The notes beneath the pieces were generated by a model that ran no database searches, had not been told where the DNA came from, and saw only the letters and a list, made by a program, of their open reading frames with translations. Shown here piece by piece: positions 33,535-44,645 of a DNA stretch of 64,000 nucleotides. Origin of the DNA: Conus ventricosus (taxonomy: Eukaryota > Mollusca > Gastropoda > Neogastropoda > Conidae); assembly GCA_018398815.1 (NCBI GenBank), contig CM031616.1:24508108-24572107 (forward strand), written 5' to 3'. Every line of letters begins with the position of its first letter. Positions within the stretch are counted from its first letter, which is position 1. The position numbers and the translations under genes are program-made.

Positions 33535-35850
33535 AAAATAAAATAACATAAAACAGTGCGACTCTGACTGTTGGCCCCTGGAGCAAATTTGGCAACAAGG
33601 GGTCGCACTCGATTTAAAAGCAATGGCCAAATTCAGGCCCAGGTAATAATAAAATATCTGGGGAAATAAAAATAGAAAATCATCAATATGCAGATCTCAA
33701 AACTGTCGAATCAATTTGTCCCTTGAATGAGATTGCACTTGTGGCGATCTTGATGGCACCCGGCAGTGAGTTCCACAGCCGTACAGAACTGGGATAAAAA
33801 GAATGTAAGTGTTGTCAATATTTGATGCAGGTATGGTATAACATTGACCGCCACTCCTGGTGCTACTTTTATTCAATACTAGTTGTTCCATTGGAATATC
33901 AATTACTTTAGCTCTGCCTTTGAAAAAGGTGTTAAGTTTAATAAAAGCTCTTCTCTCTTCTAAGGGTTTCCATTCTAATTTCCTCATGTTCTTCCTAGTA
34001 TTCCCCTTTTCTCTGATGTGGTTCCCTGTTACGAACCGTGCTGCTCTCTTCTGAATCTTTTCGAGGTTATCAATGTCCTTTAGATGGCAAGGATCCCAAA
34101 CTGAGCAACCATATTCCAGTACTGGTCTAACCAGTGTTTTGTAGCAGTCGTCTTTAACCTTTTGGGGGCAGTCATTGATGTTCCTGTATAAGAAAGCTAA
34201 GATGTTATTTGCTTTCTTACATACTAAATTGTAATGTTCTTTCCATTTGAGACGACTATCTATAATCACGCCTAAATATTTTGCAGCATTAGTTTCTTTA
34301 AGAATAGTATTATGGATAGAATAATCTGATCTAATTGGTGAGCGTTTGTTACATATACGCAACACTTGGCACTTTTGGGGATGAAATTCCATTTTCCAAG
34401 TTCTTTCCCACTCTTGTAAAGCGTTTAGATCTTCTTGTAGAATGCGAGTATCATTCTTGCTTCTGATTGTTCTATATACTAAACTGTCATCTGCAAAAAG
34501 CCTTATAGTAGTTCCAGGAGAGAGATTTCTACTTATGTCATTTATATAAATTAAGAAAAACAAGGGCCCCAGAACAGTTCCCTGTGGTACACCTGACAAG
34601 ACTGGTTTACAATGGGATGACGACCCTTCCACAACAACTTTCTGCGTTCTCCCAACGAGGAATGATCTAGCCCATTTTAGCAAAGAACCGTCAATGCCAA
34701 TGTGTTCTAATTTAAGCAGCAGGCCCTCATGGTCAACCTTATCAAAGGCTTTAGAAAAGTCTAATAAAATTGCATCTATTTGCTGTCTGTTATTTAAACA
34801 GTTACTAAAATCATTGAGAGTTGTTATAAGTTGAGTCTCACAACTCCTTCGCTGTCTAAAACCATGCTGGGAATTATTTAAGAAGTCATATTTGTCAAGA
34901 TGGTCCATTATGCTACTATATATTATGTGTTCAAGTAGTTTAGCTGATATGGATGTAAGAGATACAGGTCTATAGTTCTCTGCTTTTGTTTTGTCACCCT
35001 TTTTGAATAAGGGAACAATGCTCGCATCTCGCCACTCATCAGGTATTACTCCCTGGTCCAGTGAAGCTTGGTAAAGTAATTGGTATACCTCACTCAATTC
35101 ATTGGCACATAATTTTAAGAGCTTGCCAGGAATGCCATCGGGACCAGTAGCTTTGTTTTCATTGATATTGGTCAGTAACTTAAATACTCCTGCTTTGTTT
35201 ACTTTGATGTTTTGCATTTCAGGGAGTTTATCATCATCCTTTAGTCTAACGTTAATTAAAGGTTTGGGATTTGAGAAAACTGAACAAAACTGCTTGTTTA
35301 GTAAGTTTGCTTTCCCTTCAGGGTCCTGTATTAGGTTATTCTGGTTGTTTCTCAGGTCTGGAATCCCAATGTTGTCCTGTCTCTTACTCCTTATGTAAGA
35401 CCATAATTTCTTGTTTTGATGATCACCTTCCGAAATCATCGAATTAACATAATTGGAGTGAGCAAGTCTACATTCTCTCTGACACCGTCTCTTAATATGT
35501 TTATACCTAACCAGTAATTTTTCTGAATTAGGATGTAGTTTCAATTTCTTAAAGAAACGATGTTTCCTTCTCAACAAACGTTTAGTTTTTGTAGTAATCC
35601 ATGGCTGGTGGTTCTTGCTTGAAGTTATTTTAGTAGGTATGTTGTCATCCATAATAGATTCCAAGTTAGATTTTATACACTTCCAAAGGTCACTGACATT
35701 ATCTTTAACACTATGGGACCTCAAAAAAAGACGGCTGAAATCACGAGTATCCCTGCGCAATTTTGGTAAATCTGCTTGATTCCAGAGTCTGATGGTACGT
35801 TTAGGGGGTTTTCTTCGAAATATTACTCCATACTATGTGATAATATTTTG
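33535..35850 (-). mobile_element. CR1-like LINE lacking the endonuclease
   Basis: Minus-oriented copy with one long RT frame, a 3' UTR and an A/T-rich tail at its left end. The frame opens after a stop near 35851 with FRRKPPKRTIRLW, so the endonuclease and any ORF1 are lost. The 3' UTR forms a strong nested hairpin (AGTGCGA 33555-33561 with TCGCACT 33603-33609; CCCCT 33575-33579 with AGGGG 33598-33602) just before a (TTTTA)n-like tail. Confidence 0.9.
33697..35760 (-). pseudogene. LINE ORF2, reverse transcriptase (687 residues, 3' frameshift)
   Basis: Motifs in order: NKATGPDGIPGKLLK, DASIVPLFKKGDKT, NYRPVSLTSISAKLLE, QHGFRQRRSCETQL, LLDFSKAFDKVDHE (RT A), SGVPQGTVLGPLFF (RT B), RLFADDSLVY (RT C), AAKYLGVIID, LVRPVLEYGCSVWDP and KIQKRAARFV. 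It reads through intact until TIPASNID. There a missing T in a T run near 33790-33796 shifts the frame, and the expected RLWNSLPGAI follows in another frame. Members of this family normally carry an apurinic endonuclease upstream, which is missing here. Confidence 0.9.
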
Positions 35851-35997
35851 TGTGATACTCATTCCAGGTTTGTGTAAACTTCTGTGCACATTTGACCGCA
35901 CACAAACAATCTCTCTTGCACTCACAGGCAGACAATATGACTCGAAGCACGCAGACATAAGTTTCAAATACTTTTAGTTAAATCGGAATCCCCCTCC

Positions 35998-36150
35998 CTA
36001 CAAAACTGAAAGGAGAAATTTCAGACCTTTCTTCCCCAGTTCCTCCAATTCCCCATAACTGAACTTGAGCTTGGAAAAAGTGACGGGGTAAGCAGCTTTC
36101 GAGTCTGGTACCGACATGTAATCTACAGTCATACTATGTCCAGCTACCAT
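35998..36150 (-). CDS. Unassigned short ORF (50 residues from an internal Met)
   Basis: The minus frame reads MTVDYMSVPDSKAAYPVTF, SKLKFSYGELEELGKKG and a stop at 35998. Composition is protein-like and not low-complexity, but I recognise no family and see no upstream exon. It may be a remnant of a mobile element or chance. Confidence 0.2.
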   Translation of the reverse strand: MVAGHSMTVDYMSVPDSKAAYPVTFSKLKFSYGELEELGKKGLKFLLSVL

Positions 36151-37060
36151 TACAGAACAAAATGGAAGTACAATTTTAGAATAACATATTTCAAAATTAC
36201 AATAACAACAAGCAAATATGAAAGAAACTTTAAAAAAAACAAACACACACGCACACACACAAAACATACCTTTCGTCTAAAATGTCCATGGAAAGGAAAA
36301 AAGGAAGGTAAAGAATACAACCATCTACAATTTGTGGAAAGACAATCACTGTACAAAATGTAGAAAAAATAAAGAATATGTACCAATACTTTTTACACAG
36401 TTTGTAAAAATACAACATTTATGAATGATAAAAGTAAAAACATTAATGGTTATTGAAGAATAGGAAAGAAAGCAAAAACAAATGGAAAGGAAAGAATTCA
36501 CATTCTGCAAACAAAACCATGTTATGTACAAAACTCCCGGTTAATAAGATAATGAAGTATGAAAAGCAAACTCACATACAAAACTTTCTCTATTTGTCTC
36601 TCTCTCTCTCAAATCCTGCACACAAGAATTACATACAAAATATTCCCATCGATAAACAAACAAGGAATATTACACTTAAAAACAACAGATCTGAAATACT
36701 GGCAGATGTAACAAGAAAATAATTTATGCACTTTAGTTAATACCAAAGCGTTTCATGTATTCTGAGTGTTGCAGGGAAAAAAAATGTGCAGAGGCTCCTA
36801 CTTAGTGCCACACTTACGAACGAATGACTTTTGAACTAAAGCTTGGATTACATTGAAAACTAATCTTGAATTTTGATTTTTACACAACACAAATCGAATT
36901 TGACTATCTTAATTAAATATAAATGACACCAAATTACCACACAACAAACTACACTAAAATCTTCCTGTAAAGACCCTCACATGAACTGCTTTCTTTCAAA
37001 TTAGAGACCCATTTCTTGGAACACTTTGTCCAGACGAGATTATTTCTTTAACCATTTTTA

Positions 37061-37288
37061 GTTTTATCTTTACAGCCCAGTTGACCAAACTGGGCCTTTT
37101 CAGGGAGAAAACAGGCCCTACGCTCCATTCCGATCAGTTTTATCTTTACAGCCCAGTTGACCAAACTGGGCCTTTTCAGGGAGAAAACAGGCCCTACGCT
37201 CCATTCCGATCAGTTTTATCTTTACAGCCCAGTTGACCAAACTGGGCCTTTTCAGGGAGAAAACAGGCCCTACGCTCCATTCCGATCA
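37061..37288. repeat. 76-bp tandem repeat, three identical copies
   Basis: Units at 37061-37136, 37137-37212 and 37213-37288 are identical, with a partial, diverged fourth beginning GTTTTATTATTACAG. Each unit has two potential hairpins: GCCCAGTT/AACTGGGC with a five-base loop, and GGGCCT/AGGCCC. No coding significance: the period shifts the frame. Confidence 0.95.
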
Positions 37289-37639
37289 GTTTTATTATTA
37301 CAGTCCAGCCAACCATGTAGGGAAACAAACACCAACAGTGAATATCCACATATTCACATCTATTAACAGCATAGTTGGTAAACAAACTAGAAAACAATAA
37401 CAACAACAAAAATCATGGTAGCTAAACTACTGACATCCTTAGGCTGGACAAGACAAGGCAGAGTACTAAGGGCACGAGCCATTCTGCGAAAGTTGTTCAC
37501 ACCCAGTCTGAAAAAAAAAAGGAGCTAGGACTAGCAGGAAACACACACACACACACACGCACACGCACAAAGAGGCATCTGGCCCAATAGGACAGTGAAA
37601 AAGAGATAGCTAGTGTCCACTGTTACCAGAATATACAGG

Positions 37640-37790
37640 CTCATCACCTAGCTCCAGATTCCAACAAAGTCGCAGGCATGCCAGCAGTACTGTACAGTCT
37701 CCTCAGGTGGGTTGCCTCATGACAACTTGATACCGACTGCTCTCTGTGGATTACTGATGCCCAGGACGTGGCAGGACAGTAGGAAAGAGT
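37640..37790. repeat. Diverged interspersed repeat, copy B
   Basis: Contains CCAGCAGTACTGTAC, GGTGGGTTGCCTCATGACAA and TGTGGATTACTGATGCC, aligning in order with the copies near 32225, 47840 and 58850. Confidence 0.4.
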
Positions 37791-38399
37791 GGTGTGAAGG
37801 TGATGTCACTGAAGAGGCAAGACCAGAGAACCCCCCCCCCCCCCTCCCAGCTAGCATGGTATAAGTTGTGACCAGATAAAACAAAAGGAAGACTTTCTGG
37901 AACACAGACAGGAGAATGGCCATAAAAAGAGACAAACTGCAATCAAACGAAAGAAAAAAAAAAAAAAAAAGCGTCTTTTACCAACCTGATCTCCCTGTAC
38001 AGACTTGACTTCAGAGACCCCATTTTCACACATCATTCGAGATTACTGAGAGATTCCTCAGAACAAGGTCTTTTTTTTTCAGGATTCCTCCTCATCACAA
38101 ACAATAATCCATGCACAATAAAATTCAGCTACACCGCACATTTAAACTGGTCAGGTTTTAAACAAAGAAAGAAAGACATTTCAATAAAAAAAAAAGAAAA
38201 AAGAAGAAGAAAAAAGATCAGTCGGTTATTGAAACAGAGTGAACAGGCCTGACATCAAAGGATAAAACCATCACATCAATCACATACATTTTAAGCAAGA
38301 CGGTTTTAATTTCAGTTCCCGTTATTTAGGGGCGCCGTTGTGCTCAGAATAATCTGCACTTGCTATGTCACATCTTGCAGATCATGAGGACCAAAGCGT

Positions 38400-39550
38400 A
38401 ACAGTAATTCGCATATGCTACACCAGATCTTATCTGATCATGAGACCCAAAGCATAAAAGAAAAAGAAGCTGAAGCTTACGCATAGCCTAACTCCAGACC
38501 TGTGATGCTTCAGACCACCTTTTACTTCAAACTATAGTGTTTTTACATAGCCATAACTTAAGACTATGGTGCTTTGCATTATCTATAAAACTATGCACTA
38601 TGATGCTTTGCACTACCCATAACTTCAAACCTTTGATATAACTTCACTTCAAACCAATGATACAATACTTGTAACTTCAGATCAATAACGCTTCGCTCTT
38701 TCTGTAACTTAAGACCAGTACTGTTTCACAGCACCTGTAACTTCAGACCAGTACTGTTTCACAGCACCTGTAACTTCAGACCAACGATGCTTTGCGTTAC
38801 TTTTCAGCACCTGTAACTTCAGACCAACGATGCTTTGCACTACTTTTAACTTATCCTGCGATGCTTTGCACTGCCAATAACTAGACCAGCCATGCTTTGT
38901 GCTATCTATAACCTCAGCCCAATAATCTAGAATTTCAGACTATGACACTTTGCATTACCTAAAACTAATTTGCATTACCCAAAACAAATATCTATGGCGA
39001 TTTGCCTTACCTATAACCTCAGACCTACATTACTCTGCACTTCATGTCTATAGTGTATTTGCACTATCTGCTAATTCATATTTTCGGTGCTTTGGAATTA
39101 CCTGTAATTTCAGATCTATGCTACTTTACACAATCTGCAAATTCAGACCTTTACTGCTTTGCACAATCCGTAACTTCAGATTCATATTGCTTTGCAGTAG
39201 CCATACCATAAATTCAGACCTATACTTCGCATATTGCTTTGCAGTAGCCATAATTTCAAATCCATGGTGCTTTGCACTATCCATAAATTCAGACCTATAC
39301 TTCACATGATCTGTAACTTCAGATCTGCATTTCTCTGCACTATCTGTAACTTCAAATCTACGGAGCTTTGCTCTACCCACAAATTTTGACCTATGGTGTT
39401 TTGCATGATTAATAACTTCCATGACTTCAGACCTATGGTAATTTGCTCTGCCCACAAATTTTGACCTATGGTGTTTTGCATTATTCATAACTTCCATGAC
39501 TTCAGACCTGTGGTACTTTGCATGAGTTTAGACCTAATAGTGGTTTGCAT
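38400..39550. repeat. 33-bp degenerate satellite, about 30 copies
   Basis: Successive units are close to TAACTTCAGACC plus ATGATGCTTTGCACTA plus a few bases. Adjacent units in 38700-38830 are clearly 33 bp apart, and others vary by insertions of a few bases. Because 33 is a multiple of three, the minus strand shows an 11-residue repeat (AKHHRSKFVGR type) over 39126-39497, which I regard as a by-product. Confidence 0.85.
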
Positions 39551-39559
39551 TACACATCA

Positions 39560-41828
39560 TCTTCCACACTGCTAACAGGCACACGAACAGCCCAAATATG
39601 AGAGAAAACAAAAAAGGCGACCGGAAGAAGGGAGGTAACATCAAAATCAAGAACTTTTAAAATCCATAACCATCCCAAACCTTGATGGACTTCCATTTCC
39701 TCTCTTGAACAATTCAGGATGTAACTGTTCCCAAATATGTCTCCATCATATCTTTAACTTTCAAGTAAAAAAAAAAATGTTGTTTGAGGAAATTTCCCCA
39801 CTTCCTACCCATGGATTTCATAGGAAAAGAAAAAAAGAAAAAGAAAAAGAAAATCCACTGAAATGGGAACAGCTGACAAAGTAAACAGTAGCAAATTGAA
39901 AACTCTTCCTCTGAAAGACAAGTTTCAGTTTGTCCATCAATCTATCGTTTGACCTGCTGTCCAGCAAGCGCAGCAGAAGAAACAGGCAACGACAAGCTGG
40001 CATTTATTCCAAATCTCCATGATCAGGTGCTGAGAAGCAGTAAAAAAAGGAAGAATAAGTCATCACAGAATACATACTGCCTCACACACCCTGATGTGAA
40101 ACAAACCCCCAGGCGGAGGAAAAGAACGTTTGTCATCAACAGTAACCAGTCCCTATGTGCGTGCATACACTTCAACAGGACAAAGGCACACAGATTGGAA
40201 TTGTCTGGAGCATGTGTATCTAGATTCTAGCTCCTGTACATGTTTAATATGTCATATTGAAAGCTCTTGGCCTCAATTTTCATTTGTTTTGATCCTGCAA
40301 GATGTACAAAGGTAAAGCTGTTTATAACTATAGGAATGCACTATACAGACTTGATGGTTAGATATCATCAAACTCCTACGGTCCGGTTCTGTGATTAAGG
40401 GATGGATATATCTAAATATATATATATGAATATATTTATTTGTAAGTAAATTTAATACACACAGATAATCCACTAATTCATTTCACATAATGCCTGAAGC
40501 TAGCAGGCTTCTGTGTTATGTCTGCAACATTTAGCTAAAACACAGAATGCACTTTTTTCTTTTCTAAACATATTTTTACCTGAACAGTGAATTTGAGAAT
40601 TCATTTGTGCAATAGCAATAACTGCGATTCCAAAATACCCATACATGTTCATGTAAACCTGCATACACAAACTGAACATACATGCATACATGTGTACACA
40701 CACATACACTCACACATCAAATTCGTATGCATACATACATGTGCACACACATACACTCGCACACCAAATTTGTATGCATAAACACTAGAAAGAGATATAG
40801 CTATCACATCACCATTGAAAACATCAAGCCAGCTGAATATATGCCTGCTCAGCAAATTACACTACAGCCAGCAAATTCCAAAAACGATTATGAAACAGGA
40901 TAAAACAGTGGCAAGGAACTGGAATTTCTTGGCATTCAGTCACATGCTCTTTCTTCAATTTTCACTTTTCCTCATTCTCACAAAAGATTCCAGTAATTGC
41001 CAGAAAAAACCCTGCTGTACAGCCAATGAAAATAAGCACTAGGACACATATATATCCATGCAAAATTACATTTAAAAATGCACCATAAACAAAACACAAA
41101 GACAAAAATATCAAATAAACATCATTATTAAAATAGAAATCTGTGTAAGACGTATTTTCCATATGATACTTGCAGCACACACCTTTTGAAAACCAAGGAC
41201 GCTCCAACTCCTTAGAGCAATATCTGTACAGTGGGCACAGCTAGCTATCTACACACCATCTCTAAATATATCAAGACTAACCTGCATATACAATGCATGA
41301 AATAATTTTCTGTTTGTTGCTATCCACATACTGTACCTGAATATGCCACAACAAACAAAACCATAACAAAACCCATAAAATACCTTTTGAGGCTGTTTTC
41401 AAAACAGACTAACCTGGTTGCCTCAATGTGGGAGTGAGAGAGAAGGCGAAATTAGTTCAATCGAACAGACTTTCAGTTTACCAAGAGCTTGCAAATCAAG
41501 TCTTCTGGAGGAATTTGTTTAGCAACTGAGAGAAAAGGGGACCAATCCTGCAGATTATTCGAAATCATAGTCGAGGCATCAATGCTTGCCACATCCCCTA
41601 TCTTCAGCGCTCACTCACCTAGGCTGATTGACCATAAGCCTCAGATTTCTCTTTGTCTGAAGGGAAATGTGCTTCTTCTGACCAACTAGTCTTTTTAACG
41701 AGAAGCTTGCCAGAATCTTCTTCCATAAAACCTGGAAATCCCTTGGCTTGGTAAGGCATGACAATCGATAAATGCAAGAACCACACATTTCCAAGTCCAG
41801 GGTTTAGAAAAGCAGAGTGGAGAAGAAG
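39560..41828. other. Intergenic, no recognised gene
   Basis: AT-rich with short CA-rich stretches (about 40690-40770, where an ACATACACTCRCACA-type block is duplicated). No coding or mobile signature. Confidence 0.5.
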
Positions 41829-41892
41829 ATAAGATAAGATAATGTTGCTTATAGCCCAGCCGACCGCAGAGGGCCACATCAGGGCTGTCACC
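41829..41892 (-). mobile_element. Very short LINE 3'-tail insertion (64 bp)
   Basis: (AAGAT)n followed by the same 3' end as the LINE at 51636-57576. It is flanked by a perfect 14-bp target duplication GAGTGGAGAAGAAG (41815-41828 and 41893-41906). Confidence 0.88.
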
Positions 41893-41906
41893 GAGTGGAG
41901 AAGAAG

Positions 41907-43345
41907 GTAAATGAATCGTTGACAATACTTTTTAAGGATAAAATCTAATAGTATTGTTGATGAGAACGTTTACAGTGTGCCACAGAAGGAATGAAAACAA
42001 TTTAGGTCTTGTATGTCTGAAAAAAGTGGAGGCAACAAACACCAAAAAAAAAAAGAAGAATTTTTTTCTTTTCCCGTGCAGTGTTCTGCCACGTAAAAAA
42101 AGAAGTCATGACTTGGGGCTGACTGGGCCTCACTTTTTTTTTTTTTAAGAAACGAGGCACCTTAGTCCTCCTTTAGCCAAAAAAATTGGCAAGAGCTAGC
42201 ACATCAGCTGTATCGGTTCAACATGCTTTCAGTACAACTAACTCTGAAACCACCAGCTTTGACTGCATGTCACAATCAACTGAAACATGAAACGTTTAGT
42301 TTTCAGACAGTATGTAATCAAAGAGTCTATGAGCTGAAACATTCCACCCTTCCCTCCACTTCACACACACATTTTGCTGAAGTTGCACACGTACTGGTTA
42401 GATGCCAGTTTCAGTAGCAGTTTTCTCTTCTCTGCATTTCGAGCCAGGAATGACTGTTTTAACTCATCCAGACCTCATTTGCCTATGAATGTAGATAATC
42501 AGATTTTACAAGAAATACTTTTGCATATATCTCCTTACAAAGTAGCTGCTAGAACGTTCTACAGCACATCACTGTTAGTCTTTGGCTTAATGGTATGAAA
42601 ATCTGACAAGTACTTTCAGATCTACCATCAAAAGATCGTTTTTTCTCACAGACATGTCTTGTGAACTGAATTCTTAACCACTGGTTGAAATATATTTCAT
42701 TTTTTTCTGCACTGATAGCTATTTTTCTTACAACAGCATTTATGACATTCAAGTATTTTAACAAGTTAACAATTCAGAACTCTTTCATACTGTGTGTATG
42801 GTGCGACATTTCTTACCATAACGGTGCATAAAGGAAAAAGATACATCTGAAGGTGTGAAGAAGTACTGTCCTCAACTGCTGAACAAACCAGCTGGGAGCA
42901 ACCCTGCACACCTTTGGAAGCCTGCGCTGTGTTCATAAAGGGTGCAGGCACGCACAGGGCCATGGGACATAACTGCTCCCTGGCAGATGCCATTGTGTAA
43001 TGGCCACAGAATGTGACATGACAGAACCTCTATGGGAGTGTTTCCATGGGTGTGCCAGCCCCTCTTCAATGACTGCAGAACCCACTGGGAAAAAATGCCA
43101 CTATCAAGCAATGAGGTGACACTTCTCACCATATCAGTGTAGCTGTTCAACTTCTGTATACTAGACAAACACATATACAATGGATTCCTGCCTAAATCCA
43201 TCATAGGATCTAAATATGGCAACCCACTGTGTGTTCTGAGAGTGTGTCAGCACACAAACGTGAAAATCTGCATGCATCAGCAAGCAGGTACATCTATGAG
43301 TGTGGGTACATGTTTGTGTGGAGACACATGGTCACGAATTCATCA

Positions 43346-43408
<63 letters not shown>

Positions 43409-44579
43409 TGCGTTGCTATTGTAACTAAGTATGAGCGCATAAGCAAGAGTGCATGCATGTGTGTCGTGAGATGTGGTTAAATATGTTTGTTCTCTTTAAA
43501 AAAAAAAAAAAATTAAACAAAAGCACCACAAACTAAAATCACATGTTATTAAGCATTCAAGACTCTGGTACATATCTAGCATTTTCATATGCTTATATAT
43601 ATATATCAACAAGGTGCTTCTTTTATAGAATAAGTTACCAGAATATAAACAAAATCTTGATACAACGTTTCAAGCACGAATAAACCGTCTCATCTGTGTC
43701 TGCTTGATTAATCCTTGCGACACATGCCCTTCAAATGAATAATCAAATCATCTTGCAATACTAAACAGAGCCGAGGGGAATAAATGAAAACAACAAATCC
43801 CAAATGAAGGTAAGTGCCCTTTATGTACATCTGTGTACGTTTGAAAGAAAAAATTGAAGAGCAGCAGGATCATCGGCAGGTCAACATGGGCTGCCTTAGT
43901 AACTTTAAGAAGCAGAGAGAGAGAGAGACAGAGACAGAGAGAGACAGAGAGATGCAAACAGAAAGGACATTGCATGTATGTTCTTGCTCAATTGGATGGT
44001 CACCAAACCTGCCTTTTGCAATTTTGTGTGTGAATTACATCACCAATATATTTAAACCCTTACCACAGTGCAAAAGACCTTTGAAGCTTGTTTCATTTAA
44101 TCATCCATCTTTAAAAACTGAAAGCTTCCTTTCTAAAGCCTGCTCATGAATTAAAAGGGGCAACTCAATGAGTATGCGCAGATCTATGCGCATGTATTCA
44201 TACATACATGCAGGTCAGAGAATGTTTTCTAATCTGTCGCTGCTGTGCCCCTGAAAAAGAGCAAGAACCAACCACGCACTGCTCGCTTTTTTGTCATCCC
44301 CACTTCCTGTTCAAAATCCTGTAAGCTGACTGCAGTCCTTTTACCCCTCCCTGTCCCCCTTCATCTGCATCTTCTTGCATGCTCCTAGCATCACACACAT
44401 GCTTCATGTGAAGAACACCAGGTAGTATATATACACATTACTGCTCTCTATCCAGTGACTGTCACAGCGAAAGTACTGAACAAAGTTCTTCCCTACGTGG
44501 ACTGTGACAAGCCCGTGCTGACTTGTCTGTGCTGTCCATGGTTGGCTGGGATGTCCTTCAATAAAGCTGCTGCCACATG
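41907..44579. other. Sequence downstream of the Ras stop, including its presumed 3' UTR
   Basis: Contains a (GT)n at about 43347-43400 and an AG/GACA-rich tract at 43914-43955. A 116-codon minus frame at 42872-43222 has no recognisable domain. The transcript end of Ras is not placed. Confidence 0.5.
43347..43400. repeat. (GT)n microsatellite
   Basis: About 54 bp of uninterrupted GT downstream of the Ras stop. Confidence 0.95.
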
Positions 44580-44645
44580 TTATAAAAGCTGACAGGAACG
44601 CTTGCCGATCTTCCTCTTTTCCTTTTTTCGCCCTTTCTTTTCTTT
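44580..44645 (-). CDS. KRAS: Ras last exon (hypervariable region and CAAX box)
   Basis: 66 nt including TAA at 44580-44582. Reads [15 protein letters not shown] then RSCQLL and stop. A lysine-rich tail like KRAS4B is followed by CAAX with Leu at the last position, which by the known prenyltransferase rule favours geranylgeranylation. Acceptor GTCAACAG. Phase 0 matches the previous exon. Confidence 0.93.
   Translation of the reverse strand, partial: KEKKGRKKEKRKIGKRSCQLL

Noticed and set aside
42872..43222. 116-codon minus-strand ORF
   Set aside because: No motif, splice structure or repeat similarity; length is within chance expectation for this region.
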